From positions 1,524,001-1,588,000 of the forward strand of contig CP014609.1 of assembly GCA_001586195.1 (NCBI GenBank): 64,000 bases of DNA, in the 5' to 3' direction. Under the pieces are notes generated by a model. The model was not told where the DNA came from. It worked only from the letters and a program-made list of their open reading frames with translations, and did not search any database. Position numbers and translations under genes: made by a program. Positions 33,565 through 43,741 of this stretch are shown in pieces. This stretch comes from Solibacillus silvestris. Its GTDB lineage: Bacteria; Bacillota; Bacilli; Bacillales_A; Planococcaceae. Position 1 is the stretch's first letter. Every line of letters starts with the position of its first letter.

Positions 33565-36261
33565 ATGGCAAACTTACACAACAGTCGTTCGACTTTTGAA
33601 GTTAACGGTAAAACTTATAACTATTTCCGTTTAGCTGCAATTGAAGAAGCTGGTATCGCAAAAGTATCACGCCTACCTTATTCAATTAAAGTATTATTAG
33701 AATCAGTATTACGTCAATATGATAACTACGTAATTAAAGACGAGCATGTTAATGAATTAGCTAACTTCGGTAATCACAATGCAGATGCTGAAGTACCATT
33801 CAAGCCTTCTCGTGTAGTATTACAAGACTTCACTGGTGTTCCAGTAGTAGTTGACTTAGCTTCATTACGTTCTGCAATGAAAGAAATGGGTGGAGACCCA
33901 GCTAAAATCAACCCTGCAATTCCAGTTGACCTTGTAATTGACCACTCAGTACAAGTAGACAAATACGGTAACGCAGCAGCATTACAAGCGAACATGGATT
34001 TAGAGTTCGAGCGTAACGCTGAACGTTATAACTTCTTAAAATGGGCTCAAACTGCTTATGATAACTTCCGCGCTGTACCACCAGCAACTGGTATCGTACA
34101 CCAAGTTAACTTAGAGTATTTAGCTCCAATCGTTCACGTGAACGAAACAGAAGAAGGTTTAGTAGCATTCCCTGACTCAGTAGTAGGTACTGACTCTCAC
34201 ACAACTATGATCAACGGTATCGGTGTTCTAGGTTGGGGTGTTGGTGGTATCGAAGCTGAAGCTGGTATGTTAGGTCAACCATCTTACTTCCCAATTCCTG
34301 ATGTTATCGGTGTTAAACTAGTAGGCGAATTACCAAACGGTACAACAGCTACTGACTTAGCATTAAAAGTAACTCAAGTATTACGTGCTCGTGGTGTAGT
34401 AAACAAATTCGTTGAGTTCTTCGGACCTGGCGTACCTGGTTTACCACTTGCTGACCGTGCTACAATCTCAAACATGGCTCCAGAATACGGTGCTACTTGT
34501 GGTTTCTTCGCAGTTGACGAAGAATCATTAAACTACATGCGCTTAACTGGCCGTGACGAAGAGCACATTGCTGTTGTTGAAGCTTACTTAAAAGCTAACG
34601 ACATGTTCTTCAACCCGGACTTAGAGCCTGTTTATACTGACGTTTTAGAAATTAACTTAGCGGACATCGAAGCAAACCTTTCTGGTCCTAAGCGTCCACA
34701 AGATTTAATTCCTTTAACTGAAATGAAACGTGTTTACCGTGAATCAGTAGTAGCTCCACAAGGTACTCAAGGTTTCGGTTTAACAGAAGAAGAATTCTCT
34801 AAAACATCAACTGCTAAATTTGCAGAAGGTGACGTAGAAATTCCTGCAGGTGCTGTAGCAATCGCTGCCATCACTTCTTGTACAAACACATCTAACCCAT
34901 ACGTATTATTAGCTGCTGGTTTAGTTGCTAAAAAAGCGGTTGAGTTAGGCATTAAACCTGCTAAATGGGTTAAAACTTCATTAGCTCCAGGTTCTAAAGT
35001 AGTAACTGGTTACTTAGAAGAATCAGGTTTACAAGACTACTTCGACCAAATCGGTTTCAACACAGTTGGTTACGGTTGTACAACATGTATCGGTAACTCT
35101 GGTCCGTTATTACCAGAAATCGAAGATGCAATCAAATCAAACGATTTATTCGTAACTTCTGTATTATCAGGTAACCGTAACTTCGAAGGCCGTGTACACC
35201 CATTAGTAAAAGCTAACTTCTTAGCTTCACCACCATTAGTTGTTGCTTACGCTTTAGCGGGTACTGTAGATATCGATCTACAAAAAGACGCAATCGCTGT
35301 AACTCCAGAAGGCAAAGAAGTATTCTTCGCTGATATCTGGCCATCAACTGAAGAAGTTAACGAAGTATTAAATAAAGTTGTAACTCGTGAATTATTCCAA
35401 AAAGAATACGAAACAGTATTCACAGCTAACGAAGCTTGGAATGCAATCGAAACTTCAACTGAAAACTTATATACTTTCGATGAAAAATCAACTTACATCC
35501 AAAACCCACCATTCTTCACTGGTCTTTCTAAAGAGCCAGGTGCTATCCAAACATTAGCTGGAATGCGTGTAATGGCTAAGTTCGGTGACTCTATCACTAC
35601 TGACCACATCTCTCCTGCAGGTGCAATCGGTAAAGATACACCAGCTGGTAAGTACTTAATCGAAAACGGTGTTGCAATCCGTGACTTCAACTCTTACGGT
35701 TCTCGTCGTGGTAACCACGAAGTAATGATGCGCGGTACATTCGCAAACATTCGTATCCGTAACCAAATCGCTCCAGGTACAGAAGGTGGTTTCACTACTT
35801 ACTGGCCAACAGGCGAAGTTGAGTACATTTATGATGCTTGTATGAAGTACAAAGAAGCAGGTACTGGCTTAGTAGTATTAGCTGGTAACGACTACGGTAT
35901 GGGTTCATCTCGTGACTGGGCTGCTAAAGGTACATTCTTACTAGGCGTTAAAACTGTAATCGCACAATCTTACGAGCGTATTCACCGTTCTAACTTAGTA
36001 ATGATGGGCGTATTACCATTACAATTCATGGCTGGCGAATCAGCTGAAACTTTAGGATTAAAAGGTGACGAAACAATCGACGTTAACTTAACTGACAATG
36101 TTAAACCACGTGATATCCTAACTGTTACTGCAACTTCTCCAGAAGGAAAAGTAACTGAGTTCAAAGCGTTAGCTCGTTTCGACTCTGAAGTAGAAGTAGA
36201 TTACTACCGTCACGGCGGTATCCTACAAATGGTATTACGTGCTAAAGCTGCACAACAATAA
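33565..36261 (+). CDS. acnA: Aconitate hydratase
   Basis: The enzyme isomerises citrate to isocitrate in the TCA cycle and, like B. subtilis CitB, may bind RNA when its cluster is lost. At 898 residues it fits the AcnA/IRP1 class. The [4Fe-4S] ligands are C439 in SCTNTSNP and C505 and C508 in [13 protein letters not shown]. The swivel-domain motif [10 protein letters not shown] is near the end. Codon use is strongly biased to TTA, GTA, CGT and ACT, as in highly expressed genes. It is a single-gene unit under a CcpC-type promoter. Confidence 0.97.
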   Translation: MANLHNSRSTFEVNGKTYNYFRLAAIEEAGIAKVSRLPYSIKVLLESVLRQYDNYVIKDEHVNELANFGNHNADAEVPFKPSRVVLQDFTGVPVVVDLASLRSAMKEMGGDPAKINPAIPVDLVIDHSVQVDKYGNAAALQANMDLEFERNAERYNFLKWAQTAYDNFRAVPPATGIVHQVNLEYLAPIVHVNETEEGLVAFPDSVVGTDSHTTMINGIGVLGWGVGGIEAEAGMLGQPSYFPIPDVIGVKLVGELPNGTTATDLALKVTQVLRARGVVNKFVEFFGPGVPGLPLADRATISNMAPEYGATCGFFAVDEESLNYMRLTGRDEEHIAVVEAYLKANDMFFNPDLEPVYTDVLEINLADIEANLSGPKRPQDLIPLTEMKRVYRESVVAPQGTQGFGLTEEEFSKTSTAKFAEGDVEIPAGAVAIAAITSCTNTSNPYVLLAAGLVAKKAVELGIKPAKWVKTSLAPGSKVVTGYLEESGLQDYFDQIGFNTVGYGCTTCIGNSGPLLPEIEDAIKSNDLFVTSVLSGNRNFEGRVHPLVKANFLASPPLVVAYALAGTVDIDLQKDAIAVTPEGKEVFFADIWPSTEEVNEVLNKVVTRELFQKEYETVFTANEAWNAIETSTENLYTFDEKSTYIQNPPFFTGLSKEPGAIQTLAGMRVMAKFGDSITTDHISPAGAIGKDTPAGKYLIENGVAIRDFNSYGSRRGNHEVMMRGTFANIRIRNQIAPGTEGGFTTYWPTGEVEYIYDACMKYKEAGTGLVVLAGNDYGMGSSRDWAAKGTFLLGVKTVIAQSYERIHRSNLVMMGVLPLQFMAGESAETLGLKGDETIDVNLTDNVKPRDILTVTATSPEGKVTEFKALARFDSEVEVDYYRHGGILQMVLRAKAAQQ

Positions 36262-36278
36262 TTCCATTCGATAACTTT

Positions 36279-36317
36279 AAAGACAAAGTCAATTTTTATT
36301 GGCTTTGTCTTTTTTTG
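36279..36317 (+). terminator. acnA terminator
   Basis: AAAGACAAAGTC pairs with GGCTTTGTCTTT and runs into seven Ts. Confidence 0.9.
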
Positions 36318-36435
36318 TGCCTTTAGTATGAAATTTTTTGTTAATTAGAAGTAAAATTTTCCGGAATATGTGGAAATTTTTATAATATTTCGTTACTATC
36401 AAAAGGTAGGTTAAAATTTTGTAGGGGGTCTTTTG

Positions 36436-38589
36436 ATGAAGAAAAAGAGAATGTATTCAGCAACAGCTTTAGCAGCATTTACGGCAGTAGCTGTAGGCGC
36501 AACAGGTGTTATGGCAGAAGAGACAATTTTTACGGATGTTAGTGCTAGCCATCCATATGCAGAAGGGATCAATTCTTTAACATCTGCAGGTATCGTAAAA
36601 GGATTTGGAGACGGTACATTTAAACCGGATGCAACGGTTACACGCGGACAAGCAGCAAAAATGATTGCTGGCGCTCTTAAACTAGATACAACAAATGTAA
36701 AAAATCCTAACCTTAAAGATATTAAAACGTCTAACCAGTATTATAGTCAAATAGCAGCATTAGTAGCGACTGGATTTGTAAACGGTTATGAAGACGGTAC
36801 ATTCCGCACAGCGGATAAAATTACACATGGTCAATTGGCTAAAATTTTAACGAATGTATCAGCGGTATACCCGATTGATGCAACGGCTTTATTAACAGAG
36901 GCTAAAGTAGTATTTAATCCTACTAAACAACTTACACGTGGCGAACTATCAAGTGTATTGGCGACTATGATGGCTGCAGCTGCACCAGCACCACAACCGG
37001 AACCGGAAACAAATAATTATAAATTATCGATTATGCATGTAAACGATACACATTCTCGTGTAGAGGCGCTTCCAAAATTAATGACGGCTGTCAATGAACA
37101 ACGTGCGAAAACACCAGATGCGCTATTATTGCATGCAGGTGACGTTTTCAGCGGAACTTTATACTTCAACGAATTTGAAGGACAAGCAGATCTTCCATTT
37201 TTAAATGCATTGAAATTTGATGCGATCACATTAGGAAACCATGAATTTGACTTAGGTTCTTCACCAGAAGGACATAAAGCACTGGCAGAATTCATTAAAG
37301 CTGCACAATTCCCGGTTCTAACAGCGAATGTTGACTTTACAAAAGACAGCCTGTTTACAGGTATGTTCTCTGATTTAGTATCAAGCGAGCCTGAAAACGG
37401 CAAAATTTATGCAGGTATGATTAAAGAAGTAAACGGTGAGAAAGTCGGGATCTTCGGTTTAACAACAGCTGAAACAAAAGACATCGCTTCTCCAGGCAGT
37501 GTCGCATTTGAAAATTATATTGACGAAGCGAAAAAAGCGGTAAAAGCGTTTGAAGATAAAGGTGTCGATAAAATTATTGCATTGACTCATATTGGATTTG
37601 ACGATAACCCTGCATATGATAATGATCAAATTCTAGCAAAATCAGTCCCTGGAATTGATATTATTGTAGGCGGTCACTCGCATACAGAGCTTAAAGAGCC
37701 ATTCGTAGTGGATACGAACACAGTCGGCGAGAAAAAAGACGTAACGTTAATCGTACAAGCGAAAGAGTATGCTGGTTTCCTAGGAACATTGAATGTAGAA
37801 TTTGACGAAAATGGTGTCGTTGTTAAACATGACGGTCAATTAGTTGAGATTGGTAAACTGGCTGATGATGCAGAAGGTTTAAAAATGCTTGCACCATTTA
37901 AAGAAAAAGTGGATGCTGTCTCTAAAGCAGAAATCGGGGTTAAGTTGACAGAAGATTTAGTGAGTCCTCGTAAATCCGATACAAGTGCAGTAAGTGTGCG
38001 TAACAGCGAAACAGTATTAGGAAACATCATTACAGACGGCATGCTGGCAAAAGCGAAACAGTATACGGATAAAAAAGTAGTGATGGCATTACAAAATGGC
38101 GGTGGTATTCGTGCTGCGATTCCGGCAGGGAATATTACGACTGGGCAGGTTATTACAGTATTGCCGTTTGGTAATACACTGGCATTAATGGATGTTACAG
38201 GTGCTGAATTAAAAGCTGCATTTGAACACTCTGTAAAAAGTGCTCCAGAGGAAAATGGCGGATTCCTGCATATCTCAGGTGCTAAACTAGAATACGATTC
38301 TTCTAAAGAAGCGGGCTCTCGTGTCGTTTCATTGAAATACTATGATGAAGCAACAAAAGCATACGTAGATGTAGCGGATAACGAAACGTACACAGTAGCA
38401 ACAAATGCCTTCACAGCTAAAGGCGGAGACGGCTTCAGCTCGTTTGAAAAAGCATATGGCCAAGGCCGTGTAACAGACTTAGGTTTATCAGATTGGGAAA
38501 ACTTAAAAGAACAATTACTATCAATGAAAGAAATTAAGTTTACTACTGAAGGCCGCATTGTTGATACAGCTGCACCACAAGAAAAATAA
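36436..38589 (+). CDS. SLH-anchored 5'-nucleotidase/2',3'-cyclic phosphodiesterase
   Basis: The 717-residue protein has a signal peptide ending near VMAEE (residue 28), then SLH domains at about 31-75 (AGIVKGFGDGTFKPDATVTRG), 90-135 (GFVNGYEDGTFRTADKITHG) and a short third (LTRGELSSVLATM). After a proline linker comes the UshA-type enzyme: IMHVNDTHSRVE, LGNHEFDLG, LTHIGFD, GGHSHTE, and the C-terminal substrate domain QNGGGIRAAIPAGNITTGQV. It should be displayed on the cell wall through pyruvylated polymer and hydrolyse extracellular nucleotides. ATG 36436 is seven bases behind GTAGGGGG. Confidence 0.92.
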   Translation: MKKKRMYSATALAAFTAVAVGATGVMAEETIFTDVSASHPYAEGINSLTSAGIVKGFGDGTFKPDATVTRGQAAKMIAGALKLDTTNVKNPNLKDIKTSNQYYSQIAALVATGFVNGYEDGTFRTADKITHGQLAKILTNVSAVYPIDATALLTEAKVVFNPTKQLTRGELSSVLATMMAAAAPAPQPEPETNNYKLSIMHVNDTHSRVEALPKLMTAVNEQRAKTPDALLLHAGDVFSGTLYFNEFEGQADLPFLNALKFDAITLGNHEFDLGSSPEGHKALAEFIKAAQFPVLTANVDFTKDSLFTGMFSDLVSSEPENGKIYAGMIKEVNGEKVGIFGLTTAETKDIASPGSVAFENYIDEAKKAVKAFEDKGVDKIIALTHIGFDDNPAYDNDQILAKSVPGIDIIVGGHSHTELKEPFVVDTNTVGEKKDVTLIVQAKEYAGFLGTLNVEFDENGVVVKHDGQLVEIGKLADDAEGLKMLAPFKEKVDAVSKAEIGVKLTEDLVSPRKSDTSAVSVRNSETVLGNIITDGMLAKAKQYTDKKVVMALQNGGGIRAAIPAGNITTGQVITVLPFGNTLALMDVTGAELKAAFEHSVKSAPEENGGFLHISGAKLEYDSSKEAGSRVVSLKYYDEATKAYVDVADNETYTVATNAFTAKGGDGFSSFEKAYGQGRVTDLGLSDWENLKEQLLSMKEIKFTTEGRIVDTAAPQEK

Positions 38590-38601
38590 TTTCATAATTA
38601 A

Positions 38602-38642
38602 ACCACTAATTTGGGCAACCAATTAGTGGTATTTTTTTTTTA
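38602..38642 (+). terminator. Terminator of the SLH nucleotidase gene
   Basis: ACCACTAATT and AATTAGTGGT pair perfectly around 9 bases and are followed by a run of Ts. Confidence 0.9.
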
Positions 38643-38928
38643 TTTTTTTTGCAAAAAACATTATGGAAACTGAACTATAATCTTAATTATCGATAATAAT
38701 TTAAGTTAGAATATTCAGATAAATAAAGAGAGTCCTAAAATAGAAAATTATTTAGCGATTATTTTGTCCTATTTTTTGAATATTAATATGAACAAAATTC
38801 ACGTACTAACAAGAAAATATTTACATTTTCTAGTAGAAATATGTAAAAACTTAGAATATATTATTGTATATACGCAATGAGTCTTTATTCATTCGTATAG
38901 GATTATTTTCATAAAAAGGGGGGTTTTT
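38643..38928. promoter_or_regulatory. AT-rich spacer with an imperfect dyad before yhgE
   Basis: TTTACATTTTC (38820-38830) faces GAAATATGTAAA (38836-38847), an imperfect inverted repeat about 80 bases before the yhgE start, where an operator could lie. The TTTACAT/ATGTAAA half-sites recur in the palindrome before ddh. ATTATCGATAAT at about 38688-38699 is another short dyad. No open frame is present. Confidence 0.4.
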
Positions 38929-41235
38929 ATGGGGTCGTTTCAGTTGTTTGGGAAGGAATTGCAGTCACTGAAAAATCGCAAAGGTTTACTCATTGCATTG
39001 ATCGGTGTCATGCTCATTCCGATTGTTTATGTAGCAGTTCTTCTGTCTGCTACATGGGGGCCGTACGACAATCTGGATAACTTACCGGTTGCATTCGTCA
39101 ATAAGGATGCCGGAGGGGTTTCAGGTGGTCAAGCGATCAATGTCGGCAATGATTTAATGGAAACATTGAAAGAAAGTAACTCATTGGGCTGGCATTTTGT
39201 GACGGAAGAAGTAGCGATGGAAGGGCTGGATAAGCAGGAATTTTACTTAGTGGTAGAAGTACCGGAAGACTTTTCCCAAAAGGTGACCACTGTTCTTGAT
39301 GCAAATCCGCAAGTACCGGAATTGCGTTACATTCAAAATGAAGGATTAAACTTCATGGGTGCGCAAGTTACGAACAGTGCTGTAGAAAAACTTCGCGAAC
39401 AATTAGGGGACAAAATTACAGCGACCTATGCCAGAACGGTATTCTCCAGATTTACGGATATCGAAACAGGATTTGCTAGTGGAGCGGATGGTTCGAAGCA
39501 AATTGCAGATGGTACAGAGCAGCTGGCGGACGGGACGAATACATTGTTAACATCGTTGACGGAAAAATCGGCAGACATTAACAAACTTGCTGCTGGTGCA
39601 AAAACGGCTGATGCGGGGGCAGGTCAGCTTCTTTCCGCAATCAATGGTGGAACAGGCAATATTAATAAACTAGCGTCCGGATCACGTCAAGTGGCATCTG
39701 GTGCGACACAGTTAAAGGGCGGCTCACAGCAAGTGTTAGCGGGTCTTAATTCATTAAAAGGCGGTTCAACGGAAATTTATACAGGTTTACAGAAATTGCA
39801 GCCTGGTTCTGAAAATCTTCTGAATGGATTGCAGCAGCTTTCAGTAGGAGCAAATCGGCTTTATGCTAGCATCGCTCTAGGGGACGGCACGCAGGGGAAT
39901 CCAGGGTTGGCAAAAGGCTTAAACCAGCTGGCGACCGTATTGCAGTCAAAACAGGCGGATATCGAACAAATGGCACAAGGTGCAGCATTACTGCAAACAT
40001 TGGCGCAAGCACCTGGCATGGAAGCATACCGTGAAAATTTACTTGCTTTAAGTGCAGGTTTAGGAGAGCTTGGTACCGTTTATCCGGTTGCCGTTCAAAG
40101 TGCCAATGCATTAAGCAATGGTGCCAACCAGATGGCACAATCAATGCCTGCATTGACAGCCGGAATTGAAAACGCAATTGCCGGTCAGAAAACGATTGTA
40201 TCCGGTATTAGTTCATTAACAGCTGGACAAGGGAAGGCAGTAAAAGGAATCGATGCGCTCGTTGCAGGACAGACAGCGGTCGTTTCAGGTGCATCTACTT
40301 TAGCGGGTGGTGCTTCCCAAGTAGCAAATGGTAACGCATCGCTAACAAGTTCATGGAATAAATTAGGCGCAGGTGTTTCAAGCCTGAAAAGCGGGTTGAC
40401 ACAAATCAGCACGGGTAATGAAACCGTTGCAGTCGGCTGGCAAACGATGACAGAAGGTGTTACTTCATTAAATGATGGTGTCAATCGTCTTCAGGCAGGT
40501 TCATCGGAATTGGCGACTGGTTTGGAGGGTGGTCGTGAGCAAGTGGCGGCATTACGAATTACCGATGAAAATATTGCGATGTTCTCTTCGCCGGTCAAGT
40601 TGGCAGGGGAGAAGGTTAATGCTTATGAATATTACCGCGATTCAACAGCTCCGTATATTTTATCGTTGGCATTATTCGTAGGTATGCTTGTGTTGTCCAT
40701 GTTTGTGGACTTTAAAAAGCCGGCTGTATTGCCAAAGTCTGCTGTAAGCTGGTTTGTCAGTAAATGGCTGCAATTAGCACTGTTTGCTACAATTCAGGCG
40801 GTATTGGTTACAGGATTTACATTAGTCGTATTACAGCTATCGGTAGATCATGTAGTACAGTTTATTTTATTCGGGATTTTTGTCAGCATTGTGTTCATGT
40901 CAATTATTTTCTTCCTTGTATCGGTTGCAGGCAATATCGGAAGATTTATCGCACTTGTACTTGCAGTTGCACAATTATCGATTACAGGTTCGAATTTGCC
41001 GATTCCAATGCTGCCTGACAATTTACAGGCTGTAAGTGCATATTTACCGTTTACGTATTCAATCTCAGGGTTCAAATCGGTTATTTCATTGGGTGATCTA
41101 TCAATGTTATCATCGAATGCTTTAGTCCTTGTCATTTATTTAGTCGCTGCTTCTGTATTGGCACTGATTGCGTTTATCGTAAGCTACAAATCACTTACGA
41201 CGAAGTATACGCCGGAAGTACAGCCGACTGTATAA
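38929..41235 (+). CDS. yhgE: YhgE/Pip-type membrane protein
   Basis: The 768-residue protein has one N-terminal helix (residues 20-42, LIALIGVMLIPIVYVAVLLSA), a large outside domain and about five to six C-terminal helices from residue 580. The outside part (180-540) is built of degenerate repeats with A-x-G-x-x-x-L-x-x-G (GTEQLADGTNTL, GATQLKGGSQQVLAGLNSL), which form long coiled-coil-like stalks in the YhgE/Pip family, also related to ABC-2 permeases and ESAT-6 secretion or phage receptors. Function in this host is unknown. AAAAGGGGGG precedes the ATG. It is monocistronic. Confidence 0.85.
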   Translation: MGSFQLFGKELQSLKNRKGLLIALIGVMLIPIVYVAVLLSATWGPYDNLDNLPVAFVNKDAGGVSGGQAINVGNDLMETLKESNSLGWHFVTEEVAMEGLDKQEFYLVVEVPEDFSQKVTTVLDANPQVPELRYIQNEGLNFMGAQVTNSAVEKLREQLGDKITATYARTVFSRFTDIETGFASGADGSKQIADGTEQLADGTNTLLTSLTEKSADINKLAAGAKTADAGAGQLLSAINGGTGNINKLASGSRQVASGATQLKGGSQQVLAGLNSLKGGSTEIYTGLQKLQPGSENLLNGLQQLSVGANRLYASIALGDGTQGNPGLAKGLNQLATVLQSKQADIEQMAQGAALLQTLAQAPGMEAYRENLLALSAGLGELGTVYPVAVQSANALSNGANQMAQSMPALTAGIENAIAGQKTIVSGISSLTAGQGKAVKGIDALVAGQTAVVSGASTLAGGASQVANGNASLTSSWNKLGAGVSSLKSGLTQISTGNETVAVGWQTMTEGVTSLNDGVNRLQAGSSELATGLEGGREQVAALRITDENIAMFSSPVKLAGEKVNAYEYYRDSTAPYILSLALFVGMLVLSMFVDFKKPAVLPKSAVSWFVSKWLQLALFATIQAVLVTGFTLVVLQLSVDHVVQFILFGIFVSIVFMSIIFFLVSVAGNIGRFIALVLAVAQLSITGSNLPIPMLPDNLQAVSAYLPFTYSISGFKSVISLGDLSMLSSNALVLVIYLVAASVLALIAFIVSYKSLTTKYTPEVQPTV

Positions 41236-41238
41236 AAT

Positions 41239-41287
41239 AAGACCCGTCTTCTCTCAGATCTGAGAGGAGACGGGTCTTACAGTTTTT
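41239..41287. terminator. Bidirectional terminator, 20-bp stem
   Basis: The halves AAGACCCGTCTTCTCTCAGA and TCTGAGAGGAGACGGGTCTT pair along 20 positions with a single G-T pair and almost no loop. It separates yhgE from the convergent DUF2653 operon. Confidence 0.92.
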
Positions 41288-41290
41288 TTA

Positions 41291-41584
41291 TTAAAACTCT
41301 ACGTGAGCAATCATGCCTTCTTCATCATCAATAGCAAGTGAAATACGGGCTGACATTGAATCACGGCCAAGCTGCTCATCAATATACAGACGAAGTGCCA
41401 TAATGAAATTTACAGAGTTGTAAACGTCTAGTTGTCCATTGTAGAAAGCTTCCGCTGAATAACCCGCAACATCATCATACATTAACTCCACTTCTACATC
41501 TTCTGGTGCTGTGTTTTTGAATTTTGCATGGAATAGACAAACGGCATTAATTAAATCTTGTTCAAGTAATGTTAGTTTTTCCAC
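41291..41584 (-). CDS. DUF2653 family protein (YxcD-like)
   Basis: The 97-residue soluble protein follows the DUF2653 pattern: MEKLTLLEQDLINAVCLFHA at the start, PEDVEVELMYDD in the middle, and LRLYIDEQLGRDSMSARISL at the end. The family is confined largely to Bacillales and has no known role. Its start overlaps the end of the upstream gene by 13 bases, so both are made from one message and probably act together. Confidence 0.8.
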   Translation of the reverse strand: MEKLTLLEQDLINAVCLFHAKFKNTAPEDVEVELMYDDVAGYSAEAFYNGQLDVYNSVNFIMALRLYIDEQLGRDSMSARISLAIDDEEGMIAHVEF

Positions 41585-42030
41585 GTATCAGTAACCTCTT
41601 TATCTTTTTTGCGTTTGATCAACTGGTAAATCTTCACTAGGAAGAAGACAATTGCCGCAATTGCTGCTACGTTGATTAACAGACCTAAAATGTTACCTAA
41701 CATACCCATGCCGGCAAACATGCTACCGAATAATAAACCGGCTAAACCACCAAGCATTAAGCCTTTCATTAAACCGCCTTTGTTTGATGAAGCTGTATTT
41801 GAATCATTCTTTTTCTTTGTATTGTTATTTTGTTTTGTTGTTGTCGGGTTTGTTGCATCGTTGTTGTTTTTCTGAATATTAGAATTGTTATTGTTGCTGT
41901 TGAAGCCTTTTTTCCCAGATTTGTAACCTTTTGCTTCAACTGACTGTGCATCATTAGCAAATAAAATCGTAGTCCCTACACTTGAAAAGACAAGTGTGAA
42001 TGCTAATAAAATCGCTGATAACTTTTTCAT
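41572..42030 (-). CDS. Secreted or membrane protein with N-rich linker and Gly-rich helix
   Basis: The 152-residue product starts with a signal peptide or anchor (KKLSAILLAFTLVFSSVG), followed by an Asn/Lys/Thr-rich linker of about 55 residues, then a Gly/Leu/Met-rich segment (MKGLMLGGLAGLLFGSMFAG), a second hydrophobic helix (INVAAIAAIVFFLVKIYQL) and a lysine-rich tail. The Gly-rich part resembles the segment that precedes Tim44-like domains, but no Tim44 domain follows. It is the first gene of a two-gene operon with DUF2653. Confidence 0.65.
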   Translation of the reverse strand: MKKLSAILLAFTLVFSSVGTTILFANDAQSVEAKGYKSGKKGFNSNNNNSNIQKNNNDATNPTTTKQNNNTKKKNDSNTASSNKGGLMKGLMLGGLAGLLFGSMFAGMGMLGNILGLLINVAAIAAIVFFLVKIYQLIKRKKDKEVTDTWKN

Positions 42031-42224
42031 GTTTTTCCCCCAATTAGTCTATTTTTTACTTTATCAGTATATCAAAAATTCACCTAAATAGAAAATGAAA
42101 ACACTTTTATGTAAATAATACAAGCATCGCGCGAAAGATAACATTTCTTGTGAAAATAACGAAAAATATTGTATTCATAAAAATGAAACTGTATGATGAA
42201 ATATAATTTAGACGAAAATTCTGA

Positions 42225-42244
42225 ATTTACATCATGATGTAAAT
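42225..42244. promoter_or_regulatory. Perfect 20-bp palindrome upstream of ddh
   Basis: ATTTACATCATGATGTAAAT is a perfect palindrome 37 bases before the ddh start and 17 bases after a TATAAT (42202-42207). Its position, just downstream of the likely transcription start, fits a repressor operator. The regulator is unknown. A degenerate CodY-like sequence (AAAATTCTGAATTTA) overlaps its left edge. Confidence 0.65.
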
Positions 42245-42281
42245 GAGCAATCGTCGAATAATTAAGTTGGGGGAATGAATA

Positions 42282-43265
42282 ATGAGTAAAATTCGCATTG
42301 GTATTGTAGGTTACGGGAATTTAGGCCGTGGAGTAGAAGCAGCAATCAATCAAAATGCTGACATGGAATTGGTAGCTGTTTTTACACGTCGTGATCCTGC
42401 TACAGTTTCAATCCAATCATCGAACGTACCGGTTTATTTAGTGGAGGATGCACCGAATTACAAAGAACAAATTGATGTTATGATTTTATGTGGTGGTTCG
42501 GCAAAGGATTTACCGGAGCAAGTTCCTCATTTTGCGCAATGGTTCAACACGATTGACAGCTATGATACGCATGCAAAAATTCCGGAGTTTTTTGATGCAG
42601 TCGAAGCGGTGGCACAAAAAAGTGACACAGTTTCAATCATTTCGGTTGGCTGGGACCCGGGTCTGTTTTCGTTGAATCGTCTATTAGGTGAAACAGTACT
42701 GCCTGAAGGAAATACATATACTTTCTGGGGAGACGGCTTAAGCCAAGGTCACTCAGATGCAGTGCGTCGTATTGAAGGCGTAAAAAATGCAGTGCAATAT
42801 ACATTGCCGATTAAAGAAGCGGTTAACCGTGTGCGCAACGGTGAAAATCCGGAGCTGACAACACGTGAAAAACATGCCCGTGAATGCTTTGTTGTATTGG
42901 AAGAAGGTGCAGATGCAGCAACGATCGAAAAAGAAATTAAAGAAATGCCAAATTATTTTGCGGATTATGATACGACTGTGAACTTTATTACGGAAGCTGA
43001 ATTTAAAGAAAATCACCAAGGTATGCCACATGGCGGATTTGTTATCCGTTCTGGTCAATCCGGCGAATCAGACAAACAAATTATGGAGTTTTCATTAACG
43101 CTTGAATCGAATCCGATGTTTACATCAAGTGTTCTCGTTGCCTATGCCCGCGCTGCTTACAAATTGCACGCAAAGGGAGACAAAGGGGCAAAAACGGTGT
43201 TCGATATTCCATACGGTTTATTATCCCCAAAATCACCGGCAGATTTGCGCAAAGAGTTACTGTAA
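42282..43265 (+). CDS. ddh: meso-Diaminopimelate D-dehydrogenase
   Basis: Ddh makes meso-diaminopimelate directly from tetrahydrodipicolinate, ammonia and NADPH, bypassing four enzymes of the usual lysine and cell-wall pathway. At 327 residues it matches the Corynebacterium and B. sphaericus enzymes. The NADP fold starts RIGIVGYGNLGRGVE, with substrate-binding segments ILCGGSAKDLPEQ, WDPGLFSLNRLL and FWGDGLSQGHSDAVRRI, the last being the family signature. It is one gene, with a palindromic operator in front and a terminator behind. The presence of ddh supports a Lysinibacillus or Solibacillus-type host. Confidence 0.95.
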   Translation: MSKIRIGIVGYGNLGRGVEAAINQNADMELVAVFTRRDPATVSIQSSNVPVYLVEDAPNYKEQIDVMILCGGSAKDLPEQVPHFAQWFNTIDSYDTHAKIPEFFDAVEAVAQKSDTVSIISVGWDPGLFSLNRLLGETVLPEGNTYTFWGDGLSQGHSDAVRRIEGVKNAVQYTLPIKEAVNRVRNGENPELTTREKHARECFVVLEEGADAATIEKEIKEMPNYFADYDTTVNFITEAEFKENHQGMPHGGFVIRSGQSGESDKQIMEFSLTLESNPMFTSSVLVAYARAAYKLHAKGDKGAKTVFDIPYGLLSPKSPADLRKELL

Positions 43266-43276
43266 TTTCCAAATGG

Positions 43277-43315
43277 AGCGTCGTCTAGTAAATCTAGGCG
43301 ACGCTTTTTTATTTT
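43277..43315 (+). terminator. ddh terminator
   Basis: AGCGTCGTCTAG pairs with CTAGGCGACGCT (one G-T) and runs into TTTTTTATTTTT. Confidence 0.92.
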
Positions 43316-43477
43316 TGCTAGACAAATCGTCGACAAAGTCTTTTCATTCAAGGTTTGGCAACGTAGAATAGAGAGGTTAAGTCTCTAAAATGACGGTTGT
43401 CCACTTAGAGCGAGTTAATTCCCTAATGAATCTGAGATTACAGCAGATTTAAATGGTAAACAGAAAGGATGTTTAAT

Positions 43478-43741
43478 GTGCAGGATAAGCGTTTTAAAAT
43501 CGCACATAAAGAAGCACTGATCGGTGTCGTGCTTGTCATCATCAACTTTGCAATCTGGTTCGGATTTGCGTATGGGCTTGGTTCTGGTGACCCGCTTGAG
43601 TATGACTATGTATTCGGATTTCCGGCATGGTTTTTCTATAGCTGTATCGCAGGAACCATTTTCATGATTATTGCCATCTGGCTTGCGATGAAGCTTTTCT
43701 TCAAAGATATTTCACTTGAAGAGGAGGACGATCAAAAATGA
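43478..43741 (+). CDS. yhdT: YhdT/DUF997 family small membrane protein
   Basis: GTG 43478 (AAAGGATG seven bases upstream) gives 87 residues with two hydrophobic helices at about 14-35 and 51-71 and the family feature FGFPAWFFYSCIAG. YhdT proteins are always found next to PanF and are thought to be an accessory subunit of the pantothenate symporter. The panF start overlaps its stop (ATGA), so production is coupled. The upstream ATG at 43469 overlaps the RBS and is less likely. Confidence 0.85.
   Translation: MQDKRFKIAHKEALIGVVLVIINFAIWFGFAYGLGSGDPLEYDYVFGFPAWFFYSCIAGTIFMIIAIWLAMKLFFKDISLEEEDDQK

Noticed and set aside
41239..41278. Long perfect palindrome as an operator or recombination site.
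   Set aside because: It lies between two convergent stop codons and is followed by a T run, so a bidirectional terminator explains it.
42031..42281. Lysine riboswitch before ddh.
   Set aside because: No long structured leader or terminator precedes ddh; only a short palindrome is seen.
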